A stretch of DNA of 64,000 bases from JAADDG01 sp964450755 (GTDB taxonomy: Bacteria > Campylobacterota > Campylobacteria > Campylobacterales > JAADDG01): positions 1-64,000 of the forward strand of contig CAYVDJ010000100.1 of assembly GCA_964450755.1 (NCBI GenBank), read 5' to 3'. This document shows positions 17,819 through 26,085 of the stretch, piece after piece (position 1 is the first letter of the stretch; each line of letters starts with the position of its first letter). Below the pieces are notes generated by a model. It was given only the letters and a program-made list of their open reading frames with translations, had not been told where the DNA came from and did no database searches. The translations under genes were made by a program, and so were the position numbers.

Positions 17819-18478
17819 TTAGCCGACAGTTACATCATCGCACCGTTTTTTGAAATACTCTTTGTCAGCTTTGCACAAAGGACATTTGTTTGGCGCTTTT
17901 TTGCCTCTGTGAATATGTCCGCATATTTCGCATACCCACTCTTCTTCTTCATCGGAGTTGAAAAATCCCTCATTTTCCAATGCTGTTATGAGTTCAAGAT
18001 ACTCTTTTTCATGTTCTACTTCAACCTTTCCGATAGCTCCAAAGAGTCTTGCTATCTCTTTAAAACCCTCTTCTTTTGCGATTTGTGCGAAATTTGGATA
18101 CATCTCTTCATGCTCGTATCTCTCTCCGTCAGCCGCATATTTTAGATTTTTTGCCGTTGTATCAAGATCCATATCGTTGATTAGTCTGTTATATGCTTTA
18201 TATTCTGCCATTGCATGATATTTTTCATTGTCTGCAGCTTCCTGAAAAAATCTTGCTATTTTGTGATAGCCCTCTTTTTGTGCGATTTCGGCAAAAAATT
18301 CATATTTGTTTCTAGCCTGACTCTCTCCTGCAAAAGCTTTCATCAAATTTACAGCCGTCAGATTTTCTGTTATACACTCCATCTCTTCACCACAGCAGAC
18401 AAGTGTTCCGCCCCCTACTTTTTGTACCTCTACCTCATTTTTGCAAATATTACATCTGTATGTTTCGTACTGTCTCAC
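17819..18478 (-). CDS. rrc: Desulforubrerythrin (Rrc-type peroxide reductase)
   Basis: 219 residues with three metal domains. First is an N-terminal desulforedoxin-like Fe centre (CNIC at residues 9-12 and a vicinal CC in LVCCGEEM). Next is a rubrerythrin four-helix bundle with di-iron ligands (GESQARNKYEFF, AADNEKYHAMAEY, GERYEHEEMYPNF, GKVEVEHEKEY). Last is a C-terminal rubredoxin (CEICGHIH ... CPLC). This architecture is that of Campylobacter jejuni Rrc, which reduces hydrogen peroxide in the cytoplasm using rubredoxin-type electron donors. The GTG start overlaps the ferritin-like gene stop (GTGA), so the two are one oxidative-stress operon. A stable hairpin follows the stop. Confidence 0.95.
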   Translation of the reverse strand: MRQYETYRCNICKNEVEVQKVGGGTLVCCGEEMECITENLTAVNLMKAFAGESQARNKYEFFAEIAQKEGYHKIARFFQEAADNEKYHAMAEYKAYNRLINDMDLDTTAKNLKYAADGERYEHEEMYPNFAQIAKEEGFKEIARLFGAIGKVEVEHEKEYLELITALENEGFFNSDEEEEWVCEICGHIHRGKKAPNKCPLCKADKEYFKKRCDDVTVG

Positions 18479-18990
18479 TTTATGTTTCCTTTTATACTTT
18501 CTAAAAATTCCGTTATATCATCGTAAAGTGCCTGAAGATCCTCTTCATGCTCCACCTCATCCGCCAAAATCCGACTGACCATATCGTAGGTAACGATATC
18601 CTTGTTTCTTGTTAAATCGGCAATTTCACTGTAAACTGTTATTGCACACTGTTCGCCTTTTATCGCATCTTCCAAAATTTGTGCAACATCAAAATCTTTT
18701 GGCTCTTCATATCCGCAGTTGCTATGACTCATCCACTCTTTTGGACTAAGAAGAGGAGTTCCTCCAAGTTGCAGGATTCTGTCTGCAACCATTGTGGCAT
18801 GACGCAATTCATCGGCGGCATGTTGATCAAGCTCTGCAATAGCCGCATCTTTCATCAACCCTTTTACCACTTTGCTCTCTATATAATATTGATAATATGC
18901 AAGCCACTCATCTGCATAAGCTCTGTTTAAAAGCTTTGTAACCTCCTGTATCTCTATTCCTTTGATAATAGAATTTCCTCTTTTTGCCAT
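18475..18990 (-). CDS. DPS-like ferritin-superfamily protein with cysteine pair (thioferritin-like)
   Basis: 171 residues forming a four-helix ferritin-like protein. Probable di-iron ligands are E28 (YADEWLAYYQYY), E61 and H64 (DELRHATM), E113 and E145/H148 (DEVEHEEDL). C92 and C115 lie on either side of the third helix start. This cysteine pair is the hallmark of archaeal and anaerobe DPS-like (DPSL) proteins, sometimes called thioferritins, which oxidise iron with peroxide and mineralise it. A good GGAGGC site precedes the ATG. It is the first gene of the pair with desulforubrerythrin. Assignment to DPSL rather than bacterioferritin or true Dps is by length and cysteines. Confidence 0.83.
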   Translation of the reverse strand: MAKRGNSIIKGIEIQEVTKLLNRAYADEWLAYYQYYIESKVVKGLMKDAAIAELDQHAADELRHATMVADRILQLGGTPLLSPKEWMSHSNCGYEEPKDFDVAQILEDAIKGEQCAITVYSEIADLTRNKDIVTYDMVSRILADEVEHEEDLQALYDDITEFLESIKGNIK

Positions 18991-19151
18991 TACAGCCTCC
19001 TTTTTTTATCAGAAAATATTTTTCCTAAGAAAATTATATTCTAATATAGCTTAAACAGTAATAAATTACAGAAGAAAAAAATTTTCCTGTATGATTTTAT
19101 GTTAAAAAACGATTTTTTATATGAAAATGGCAGATAATTTTGAAAGATGAT

Positions 19152-19177
19152 TTACCGCCGTTTGAAAACGACGGTAA
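19152..19177. terminator. Hairpin downstream of the small periplasmic protein gene
   Basis: TTACCGCCGTT (19152-19162) pairs with AACGACGGTAA (19167-19177), eleven positions with one mismatch and a four-base loop. It lies 28 bases after the stop of the minus-strand gene and before the promoter region of the ferritin-like gene, so it probably ends that transcript. No long U-run follows. Confidence 0.4.
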
Positions 19178-19204
19178 TTATGTTTGAGAAGGGATTGTAT
19201 TTTT

Positions 19205-19405
19205 TTATTTGTCTTTTAGAATTTTTTCAGCTTTTTCTTGAACTGTTTTATTGGCGTCAGCTTTTGTCTCTTCAACTTTTTTTGCAACTTCCTGCTTGAC
19301 AGCCTCTACAGCCTCTTTTTTCATCTCAGCCGCTGCTTCTGAAGCAAATGCAGTAGCGCTTAAAAATGCAACTGCCAAAAGTGATGATATAATTTTCTTT
19401 GTCAT
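19205..19405 (-). CDS. Small exported Lys/Glu/Ala-rich helical protein (66 aa)
   Basis: The start chosen is the ATG with an AAGGAG site ten bases upstream. It gives a clear signal peptide (MTKKIISSLLAVAFLSATAFA) and a mature part of about 45 residues made of alternating Lys, Glu and Ala (EMKKEAVEAVKQEVAKKVEE). A longer in-frame reading into the response-regulator gene has no signal sequence at its start and is rejected. The mature part should be a single amphipathic helix in the periplasm. No family is recognised; low-complexity exported helices of this kind are common and of unknown role. It lies 68 bases after a two-component system and may be read from it. Confidence 0.65.
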   Translation of the reverse strand: MTKKIISSLLAVAFLSATAFASEAAAEMKKEAVEAVKQEVAKKVEETKADANKTVQEKAEKILKDK

Positions 19406-19473
19406 AATTTCTCCTTGTTTGTATTGAAATGACGGGGTAATTGTAAAAAAAAATTGTGTAATAATTGTGTAAT

Positions 19474-20151
19474 TTAAAATATACCGTAACCCAATGCGGG
19501 AAAATTTTTGATAATTTCTTTTGAAGTTTTTTGTCTTACCCTTTTGACAAGTGTTCTCAATGCTGTGGGAGTAAATGTTCCCTCTTCCCATATCATATTT
19601 TTTATCTCTTCTATTCTGACTGCTCTGTTTCTGTTCTTTATGAGAAGCTCTAAAAAAGCCAACTCTTTTTTTGTTAAATTGATAAGAACTCCGTTTTTAC
19701 TGAAAATTGCTCTTTTGTTTTTGTCATAATAAAAATCACCGTCGAGTTCTATCTTAAAAGAGCCAAATTTTTTTGCTATTTCACATATAGTCTCTAAAAG
19801 TTTTTCGGGGGTAAAAGGTTTTACGAGATATTTGTTTACTCCTATATCTATCGCTTCAAAAAGAGTCTTTTTTTCACTGTAAGCCGTCAGTAGTAAAACG
19901 GGGGTATTGGGGGAGATATTTTTTATCTCTTTTGCAAATTCCATACCGTTTATTACAGGCATTTCAATATCTGTAATAACTATATCAAAACTCTTTTTTT
20001 GAAAGATATCCAATGCCTCTTTTCCGTTTTTTGCCGTATCGAATCTGTTAAATTCATCTTCCAAAACATCTTTGAGAGTCTCTCTAATCCCCTCTTCATC
20101 TTCTGCATAAAGGATATTCAGTGTTTTAAGCAACTCTTTGCACTTCATCAT
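19474..20151 (-). CDS. OmpR-family two-component response regulator
   Basis: 225 residues. The receiver domain has an acidic pocket in YAEDEE, the phospho-acceptor D61 (DIVITDIEMP), T89 and K111 (YLVKPF). The C-terminal ~100 residues form a winged-helix DNA-binding domain (LTKKELAFLELLIKNRNRAV ... TPTALRTLVKRVRQK). Two adjacent ATGs exist; the second has better spacing from the AAGGGAG site. It overlaps the upstream histidine kinase gene by 26 bases, so the two form one unit. The signal and regulon are unknown. Confidence 0.93.
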   Translation of the reverse strand: MMKCKELLKTLNILYAEDEEGIRETLKDVLEDEFNRFDTAKNGKEALDIFQKKSFDIVITDIEMPVINGMEFAKEIKNISPNTPVLLLTAYSEKKTLFEAIDIGVNKYLVKPFTPEKLLETICEIAKKFGSFKIELDGDFYYDKNKRAIFSKNGVLINLTKKELAFLELLIKNRNRAVRIEEIKNMIWEEGTFTPTALRTLVKRVRQKTSKEIIKNFPALGYGIF

Positions 20152-21799
20152 CTCCCTTTTCTATTATAGGTAGTTTGATGGTAAATAAAGCTCCATCTTC
20201 TAAATTTTTCGCCTCTAAAAGTCCTTTCATACTCTGTTCTATAATCATTTTGGACATATAAAGTCCAAGACCGGTTCCCTGGGAACTGTGTTTTGTAGTA
20301 AAATAGGGTTCAAATATCTTGTCTATGATTTTGTTATCTATTCCGCCTCCGTTATCTTTGATTGTGATAACAGCTGTTTTGTCGCTTCTTGTTTCTCCAA
20401 ACAAAAAACAGCTCTCCTCTTTTTGGATTTCGATCTCTATCTTTCTTTTGCATTTCATTTTTTTTATTAAAGCATCTTTTGCATTGTTGATGATATTGAC
20501 TATTACCTGTGAAAACTCATTTTGAAAACCTTTGACTATTATATCACTTTTGCTCTTTATCTTTATAGATATGTTTTCTCTTTTTAAACTTCCTTTTACG
20601 ATTGCCAAAGAGTAATTCAGTGCCTCTTTGATACTGAAATATTCATACTTTTTATCCGGTTTGAAGAAATTTTGAAAATCAATAATTGTCTGAGACATTC
20701 TCTCTATGATAAAATTGCTTTTTTCATAGAGTTTTTGCATTTTCATATCATCCAGATTATCGGCTTTGAAACTCTTTTTTATTTGATAGATCAAAAGACC
20801 GAGTTCCATCAGAGGTTGCCTCCACTGATGTGCAATGTTTCCCAACATCTCTCCCAAAGATGCCAAACGGGCTTGTTGGAACATCAGCCTGTCTTTTTCT
20901 CTGTTTTTTTTGACCTCTTCTTTTATCTTTTTTTCAAGGTTGATATTTAATTCTCTTAGTTTTTTTGTCTGCTCCTGTACCTTTTTTTCAAGATTTATAT
21001 TCAGTCTTTTTAACTCTTCCTCTTTTTTCTTCAATCTTTCTTGAAGTTTGATATTTTTTGTTACATCATATCTTATTGCGACAAATTCCACAATTTCCGA
21101 TCTTGAATCCAGTATCGGGATAACGGTCGTATTTAGATAAAATGTCTCTCCGTCTTTTGCTCTGTTTTTTACAGTTCCTTTCCAAATCTGCTTACTTAAA
21201 ATTACTTTCCAGAATTTTTCAAAAGTCTCTTTTGGAACATCGGGATGTCTTACGATATTGTGGTTTTGACCGATCAGATTTTCTCTTTGGTATTTTGAGA
21301 TTTTACAAAATTCGTTATTGGCATAGGTGATAATTCCGTTTATATCTGTTTTTGAAACGATATTACTGCTGTCTATGGCAGCTTTGTACTGATGCAGCAA
21401 AAAAGTATTGTACTCTTTTGCTTTTTGCAGAAAAATTTTGGTTTCCAGTTTTTGAAGAGATGTTTTTAAATCATTCAGATTTAGAGGTAAAGTGAGGTAT
21501 TTATAAACATTTATATTGACAGCTTTTAAAAGTTCATCACTGTTTTTTGAACCTATTATAATAATTTCGATATTGGGATTTATCTCTTTTAGTTTTTCTA
21601 TATCATCTAAACGATCAGAACCGCTTAAAATAATATCAAAGTTTTCACTTTTAAATATTTTTATGAAATTTATATCTATATCAACAGATACTATTTTTGA
21701 GAAAAATGGTTTTAGAAACTCTTTTAGGATATTTTTATCAATATATGAAGATTTTAATAGAAGAAGGTTGAATTTTTTTATAGGTTTTGTGGTAGTCAT
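20126..21799 (-). CDS. PAS-domain sensor histidine kinase with degenerate receiver-like N-terminus
   Basis: 557 residues without membrane helices, so a cytoplasmic sensor. Residues ~8-125 look like a response-regulator receiver, but the phospho-acceptor Asp is Gly/Ser (DIILSGSD) and the conserved Lys is Leu (YLTLPL). A PAS domain follows (SKTDINGIITYANNEFCKIS ... GQNHNIVRHPDVP, the Aer-like form), then a ~70-residue coiled coil with a duplicated LNINLEKK unit. The HisKA box is GNIAHQWRQPL, followed by a HATPase domain (NIINNAKDAL, DNGGGI, GTGLGLYMSK). It is coupled to the OmpR-type regulator. The PAS resembles redox/energy-sensing PAS domains, so such a signal is possible. Confidence 0.92.
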   Translation of the reverse strand: MTTTKPIKKFNLLLLKSSYIDKNILKEFLKPFFSKIVSVDIDINFIKIFKSENFDIILSGSDRLDDIEKLKEINPNIEIIIIGSKNSDELLKAVNINVYKYLTLPLNLNDLKTSLQKLETKIFLQKAKEYNTFLLHQYKAAIDSSNIVSKTDINGIITYANNEFCKISKYQRENLIGQNHNIVRHPDVPKETFEKFWKVILSKQIWKGTVKNRAKDGETFYLNTTVIPILDSRSEIVEFVAIRYDVTKNIKLQERLKKKEEELKRLNINLEKKVQEQTKKLRELNINLEKKIKEEVKKNREKDRLMFQQARLASLGEMLGNIAHQWRQPLMELGLLIYQIKKSFKADNLDDMKMQKLYEKSNFIIERMSQTIIDFQNFFKPDKKYEYFSIKEALNYSLAIVKGSLKRENISIKIKSKSDIIVKGFQNEFSQVIVNIINNAKDALIKKMKCKRKIEIEIQKEESCFLFGETRSDKTAVITIKDNGGGIDNKIIDKIFEPYFTTKHSSQGTGLGLYMSKMIIEQSMKGLLEAKNLEDGALFTIKLPIIEKGDDEVQRVA

Positions 21800-21887
21800 A
21801 AATTTTTACCGATACTCCAAAAAATTGATCAGGATAATGTTGTTGAAGAAAATTATATCGAAATTTTTGAAGGAATTTATAAAATGT

Positions 21888-21962
21888 GGCTCCGGATGCA
21901 GGATTCGAACCTGCGACCAAGTGGTTAACAGCCACCTACTCTACCGCTGAGCTAATCCGGAA
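21888..21962 (-). tRNA. tRNA-Asn (GTT)
   Basis: On the minus strand the sequence folds as a 75-nt cloverleaf with acceptor TCCGGAT/ATCCGGA, anticodon GTT in a CTGTTAA loop, a normal T-loop GGTTCGAATCC, and an encoded 3' CCA. It stands alone between a histidine kinase gene and a small acidic protein gene. Confidence 0.97.
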
Positions 21963-22052
21963 TGTTTCAAAATTGAGTCGAAATTATACTCAAAAAATTT
22001 CATGTTGTCAAGAGTATTTTTGAAATTTGTTGAAATATTGTTTTTTTTAAGA

Positions 22053-22069
22053 GGCGGAAGGGATCCGCC
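22053..22069. terminator. Short GC hairpin after the small acidic protein gene
   Basis: GGCGGA (22053-22058) pairs with TCCGCC (22064-22069) around a five-base loop, seven bases after the stop of the minus-strand gene. On the minus strand it is followed by an A-rich, not U-rich, tract, so intrinsic termination is uncertain. Confidence 0.4.
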
Positions 22070-22076
22070 GTTAGAA

Positions 22077-22280
22077 TCAGCTTAGGAAAGTATTAAAAAC
22101 TCTTTCCAGTTCCGTATAAGGAATATCGCTGTTTTCTGTTATAAATGTTATAGCCTCATAAGGATCTCCTTCTGTAATCTCCAAAGCATCCTCTAATAGA
22201 CTAGCCAAAACATCATCATCTAAATTATCAAGATCTATTTCGCTAAGCATTCCTAAAAGTTCCAACTCTTCAACGGTCAT
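22077..22280 (-). CDS. Small acidic hypothetical protein (67 aa)
   Basis: 67 residues, strongly acidic (EELELLGMLSEIDLDNLDDD), probably helical and cytoplasmic. The correct start is the ATG giving MTVEELELLG: the consensus ribosome site AAGGAGG lies eight bases before it. An upstream in-frame ATG would place that site inside the coding region, so a five-residue longer version is rejected. I do not recognise the family. The near-perfect Shine-Dalgarno suggests high expression. It is divergent from tsaD across a 308-base spacer and separated from tRNA-Asn by a hairpin. Confidence 0.7.
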   Translation of the reverse strand: MTVEELELLGMLSEIDLDNLDDDVLASLLEDALEITEGDPYEAITFITENSDIPYTELERVFNTFLS

Positions 22281-22482
22281 ATATACCTCCTTCAAGTAAA
22301 GTAAAACTTACTTTATAAAAATTAATGATAAAATCATACTCTATATAAGTTGAATATTTTACCTATTTGCAGTATGAAAAAAATTTTTTAAGCTAATAAA
22401 AAGTTTTTCCCTTTTTGTCAGCTTATTGTAGTATCGGAAAAAAAATATTTTTTTAAAGCATGTTTTGAGCTTTAATTGTATA

Positions 22483-22560
22483 TGATCACCATAAATAAAA
22501 GCATTATATTAAACATTTTCAAGGTGATGCTTTTATTATATCGATAATATAATATTATTT
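22483..22560 (+). promoter_or_regulatory. Structured AT-rich leader upstream of tsaD
   Basis: This lies in the 308-base spacer between the small acidic gene and tsaD. AATAAAAGCAT (22494-22504) pairs perfectly with ATGCTTTTATT (22527-22537). CACC (22487-22490) can pair with GGTG (22523-22526), which abuts the second arm, giving the A-B-A'-B' order of an H-type pseudoknot. Downstream at about 22543-22557 is a near-palindrome ATAATATAATATTAT followed by seven T, resembling an intrinsic terminator, 32 bases before the tsaD ATG. No known riboswitch class is recognised. The rest of the spacer is AT-rich without further signals. Confidence 0.35.
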
Positions 22561-22588
22561 TTTTATATTTATTTTAAAAGAGTGGAAT

Positions 22589-23575
22589 ATGATTTTAAGT
22601 ATAGAGAGCAGTTGTGATGACAGTTCCATAGCCGTAACCGATATAGAGACAAAAAAGCTTCTGTTTCACAAAAAAATATCTCAAGAGTTGGAACACTCAA
22701 AATACGGTGGTGTGGTTCCCGAACTTGCTGCAAGACTTCATGCCGTAACACTTCCCAAAATTTTGGAAGATGCGAAAGCCTATTTTGATGATTTAAAGGC
22801 GATAGCGGTTACAAATGAACCCGGTCTTTCGGTAACGCTGATGGAGGGAGTTACTATGGCAAAGGCTCTTGGTATCTCTTTGAAACTTCCTTTGATAGCG
22901 GTCAATCATCTAAAAGGACATATCTATTCTCTGTTTATAGAAAAAGAAGTCCTTTTTCCTCAAACGATACTTTTGATCTCCGGAGGACATACGGCTATCA
23001 TAGAAGCCGACTCATTTCATGATATAAAGGTTATCGCTTCATCTTTGGATGACAGTTTCGGAGAGAGTTTTGACAAAGTGGCAAAAATGCTCTCTTTGGA
23101 GTATCCCGGAGGACCGATAGTGGAAAAATTGGCAAGAGAGGGAGATGAAAACCGGTTTGCTTTTACGATACCTCTCTCCAACTCTCCAAAACTTGCCTTT
23201 AGCTATTCGGGTATAAAAAATCAGGTAAGATTGCAGATAGAGAAAATTGACAGAAATTCCAAAAAAGATATTGCAGATGTTTGTGCCTCTTTTCAAAAGA
23301 CGGCAACCGCCCATCTTTTACAGAAGTGTAAAAAGTATTTCAGACAAAAAAATATAAAAGACTTTGCACTGGTGGGAGGTGCAAGTGCAAATCTGTATGT
23401 AAGAGAGAAGTTTCAAAATCTTTGCAGAGAGTTTGATATAACAATGCATACGGCAAAGTTGCGGTACTGTTCCGATAATGCCGCTATGATAGGAAGATAT
23501 GCCTGTGAAGCCTATGAAAAGGCGGTTTTTACACCTTTGGAAGAGTTAAAAGCAAATCCGAGATCAACATTTTGA
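22589..23575 (+). CDS. tsaD: tRNA N6-threonylcarbamoyladenosine transferase
   Basis: 328-residue ASKHA-fold protein that, with TsaB and TsaE, transfers the threonylcarbamoyl group to A37 of ANN-decoding tRNAs. The N-terminal [13 protein letters not shown] phosphate motif, the metal-binding HLKGH (HxxxH) and LISGGHT loops, [11 protein letters not shown] and the C-terminal CSDNAAMIG containing the third metal ligand are all present. Length is slightly below the E. coli protein. tsaB/tsaE are not in the window. Downstream tig is 73 bases away on the same strand. The upstream spacer contains a structured leader. Confidence 0.97.
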   Translation: MILSIESSCDDSSIAVTDIETKKLLFHKKISQELEHSKYGGVVPELAARLHAVTLPKILEDAKAYFDDLKAIAVTNEPGLSVTLMEGVTMAKALGISLKLPLIAVNHLKGHIYSLFIEKEVLFPQTILLISGGHTAIIEADSFHDIKVIASSLDDSFGESFDKVAKMLSLEYPGGPIVEKLAREGDENRFAFTIPLSNSPKLAFSYSGIKNQVRLQIEKIDRNSKKDIADVCASFQKTATAHLLQKCKKYFRQKNIKDFALVGGASANLYVREKFQNLCREFDITMHTAKLRYCSDNAAMIGRYACEAYEKAVFTPLEELKANPRSTF

Positions 23576-23648
23576 ACTCTTTAAGCAAATTTTTGGTATA
23601 TTCATCTCTTTTATTTTATAAACAACTATTTAAAAAGGACAAGTATAT

Positions 23649-24974
23649 ATGCAAGTTAATGTAGAAAAAATTGACGGAGCAAATGCGTCGGCAAAAGGTA
23701 CTATTCCAAAAGAGATTTTGGCAAAACAAGAGGATCAAATATCCAAAGAGATAGCAAAAAGTGCTGATATTCCGGGTTTTAGAAAGGGAAAAGTTCCCCC
23801 ACAAATCATAAAAAACAGATACAAAGATAAAATTGCCCAGGATGCAAAATCACAAAGTATTCAGGATTTCTTTGACAAAGCTCTTAGAGATTTGGAAATT
23901 GAGAGAGAAAGTGTTATAGGTGAGCCTTTTTTTGATAAATTTGAAGAGGGAGAAAACGGTATCGAAGTAGAGATGACAATCTCTTACAGACCCAAAATCG
24001 AACTTGGAAACTACAAAGAGTTGATCTCTGATTTTGAAGAGCCGCAAGTAAGTGAAGAGGAGATAAACGAGAGAATCAACCAGATGTTAAAAACATCTGC
24101 TCCTTTGAAAAAGGTGGAAGAGGAGAGAGAACTTCAAAACGGCGATTTTGCTTTGATAGATTTTGAAGGATTTCTTGACGGAGAGCCTTTTGAAGGCGGA
24201 AAAGCGGAAGGACATCTTTTGGAGATAGGAAGCGGAAGTTTTATTCCGGGTTTTGAAGAACAGCTTACAGGTATGAAAGCGGGAGAGACAAGAGAGATAA
24301 AAGTTACTTTTCCCGAAAATTACGGTTCCAAAAATCTTGCAGGAAAAGAGACAACTTTTAAAGTAACTCTTCATGAGATTCAACAAAAAGATATCCCTTC
24401 TTTGGACAATATAGACGAAGAGACTTTGAAAAAACTTCTTATGGGAGCCGAGAATCCGACGGTTGATACATTGAAAGAGAGAGTAAAAGATCAGCTTGTT
24501 TCCGAGAAGATGGGAAAACTTTACAATGAAGAGCTAAAACCGGCGCTTGTGGAGAAATTTATAGAGAATATCTCTTTTGACCTTCCCAAAAATATCGTAG
24601 AGCAAGAGATAGATATGGCATTTAGAAACGCTTATGCCACAATGAGTGAAGAGGAACAAAAAGAGTATCAAGAAGATGTTGAAAAAGTAAAACAAAAAAG
24701 AGAAGAGCTTAAAAAAGATGCAAGTAACAGTGTAAAACTTACTTTTATAGTAGATGAACTTGCAAAAATAGAAAATGTAACTGTAAATGATCAAGAACTC
24801 TCACAAACCATCTATTTTGAGGCTTTGCAAACAGGAAAAAATCCTCAGGAACTTCTTGATTATTACAAAAAACAAAATCTGCTACCAGCTCTTAAAATGG
24901 CAATGGTAGAGGATAAACTTTTCTCAAAACTGTTCGATAATAAACTCAAAGAGAGTAAAGGAGAAGAGAGTTAA
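23649..24974 (+). CDS. tig: Trigger factor
   Basis: 441-residue ribosome-associated chaperone and peptidyl-prolyl isomerase. The N-terminal ribosome-docking loop has the GFRKGK(V)P signature (residues ~43-50). The central FKBP-like domain starts at about residue 155 ([14 protein letters not shown] ... [16 protein letters not shown]), and a long helical C-terminal substrate-binding domain follows. Its stop overlaps the clpP start by one base (TAATG), and def and comM follow. The tig-clpP-def-comM order links nascent-chain folding, proteolysis and N-terminal processing in one operon. Confidence 0.98.
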   Translation: MQVNVEKIDGANASAKGTIPKEILAKQEDQISKEIAKSADIPGFRKGKVPPQIIKNRYKDKIAQDAKSQSIQDFFDKALRDLEIERESVIGEPFFDKFEEGENGIEVEMTISYRPKIELGNYKELISDFEEPQVSEEEINERINQMLKTSAPLKKVEEERELQNGDFALIDFEGFLDGEPFEGGKAEGHLLEIGSGSFIPGFEEQLTGMKAGETREIKVTFPENYGSKNLAGKETTFKVTLHEIQQKDIPSLDNIDEETLKKLLMGAENPTVDTLKERVKDQLVSEKMGKLYNEELKPALVEKFIENISFDLPKNIVEQEIDMAFRNAYATMSEEEQKEYQEDVEKVKQKREELKKDASNSVKLTFIVDELAKIENVTVNDQELSQTIYFEALQTGKNPQELLDYYKKQNLLPALKMAMVEDKLFSKLFDNKLKESKGEES

Positions 24975-25561
24975 TGAGTTATGTTCCTATCGTCGTAGAA
25001 AAAACAGGACGGGGAGAGAGAAGTTATGATATCTATTCACGACTTCTAAAAGACAGAATTATCATGTTAAGCGGCGAAATCAATGATGCGGTAGCTTCAA
25101 CGATAGTCGCACAGCTTCTCTTTTTGGAAGCTGAAGATCCCGATAAAGATATCTATCTTTATATCAACTCTCCGGGGGGAGTTATCACCAGCGGATTTAG
25201 CATATATGATACGATGAATTATATAAAACCTCAAGTCAGCACTATCTGTATAGGTCAGGCTGCCTCTATGGGGGCTTTTTTGTTAAGTTGCGGTGAGAAA
25301 GGCAAAAGATATGCTCTTCCAAACTCAAGAATAATGATCCATCAGCCTTTGGGAGGCGCACAGGGTCAGGCAACCGATATCGAAATACAGGCAAAAGAGA
25401 TATTGAGACTAAAACATATCATCAATGAGATACTTGCGGAAAATACCTCTCAGAGTATCAAAAAGATAGCAAAAGATACAGAAAGAGACTTTTTTATGAG
25501 TGCCAAAGAGGCGGCGGCATACGGTTTGGTAGATAAAGTACTGGAAAAAAGTTTTAAATAG
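24974..25561 (+). CDS. clpP: ATP-dependent Clp protease proteolytic subunit
   Basis: 195-residue serine protease that forms a tetradecameric chamber fed by ClpX or ClpA. The catalytic triad is S98 ([11 protein letters not shown]), H123 ([10 protein letters not shown]) and D172, at standard positions. The IGR/oligomer-loop region and SPGGV oxyanion loop are intact. The ATG overlaps the tig stop by one base; def follows after eight bases, so all are in one transcript. Confidence 0.99.
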   Translation: MSYVPIVVEKTGRGERSYDIYSRLLKDRIIMLSGEINDAVASTIVAQLLFLEAEDPDKDIYLYINSPGGVITSGFSIYDTMNYIKPQVSTICIGQAASMGAFLLSCGEKGKRYALPNSRIMIHQPLGGAQGQATDIEIQAKEILRLKHIINEILAENTSQSIKKIAKDTERDFFMSAKEAAAYGLVDKVLEKSFK

Positions 25562-25569
25562 GAAAAGAG

Positions 25570-26085
25570 TTGATAAGAGAAATTGTTACCTATCCTGATA
25601 AAATATTGAAAAAAAAATCAAAAGATGTGGAGAGATTTGATAAAGAGCTTCACACTCTTTTGGATGACATGTATGAGACGATGATAGAAAAAAAGGGGAT
25701 CGGTTTGGCTGCAATCCAGATAGCCGTACCCCTGAATGCTCTTATCATAAATCTCTCAGACGAAGAGGGAAACCAGTCAAAAGATGATCTCATAGAAGTT
25801 ATCAATCCCAAAATCCTTTTGCAGGAGGGGATAACAACCTATACCGAAGGCTGTCTCAGTGTCCCTGAATATTATGATGATGTGGAACGCTCCAAATGGA
25901 TAAAAGTAGAGTATTTTGACAGATTTGGCAATAAAATAGAAAAAGAGTATGATGATCTGATGGCGATTGCTTTTCAGCATGAGACAGATCACCTAAAAGG
26001 TCATCTTTTTATTGAGAAGCTGTCTTTTTTGAAAAGAAAAAAATTTGAAAAAGAGTGGAAAAAGAGAAACAAGAGGAAAAAGTAG
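25570..26085 (+). CDS. def: Peptide deformylase
   Basis: 171-residue metalloenzyme removing the formyl group from nascent N-termini. All three signature motifs are present: GIGLAAIQI, EGCLSVP with ligand C95, and QHETDHLKG with ligands H137 and H141 and catalytic E138. The start is TTG, set by the conserved MIREIVTYPD N-terminus and an AAAAGAG site after clpP. A basic C-terminal tail (KRKKFEKEWKKRNKRKK) is longer than in minimal deformylases. comM begins directly after its TAG. Confidence 0.98.
   Translation: MIREIVTYPDKILKKKSKDVERFDKELHTLLDDMYETMIEKKGIGLAAIQIAVPLNALIINLSDEEGNQSKDDLIEVINPKILLQEGITTYTEGCLSVPEYYDDVERSKWIKVEYFDRFGNKIEKEYDDLMAIAFQHETDHLKGHLFIEKLSFLKRKKFEKEWKKRNKRKK

Noticed and set aside
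19406..19591. 62-codon N-terminal extension of the small periplasmic protein
   Set aside because: It runs into the response-regulator gene and places the signal peptide internally; the downstream ATG has a proper AAGGAG site.
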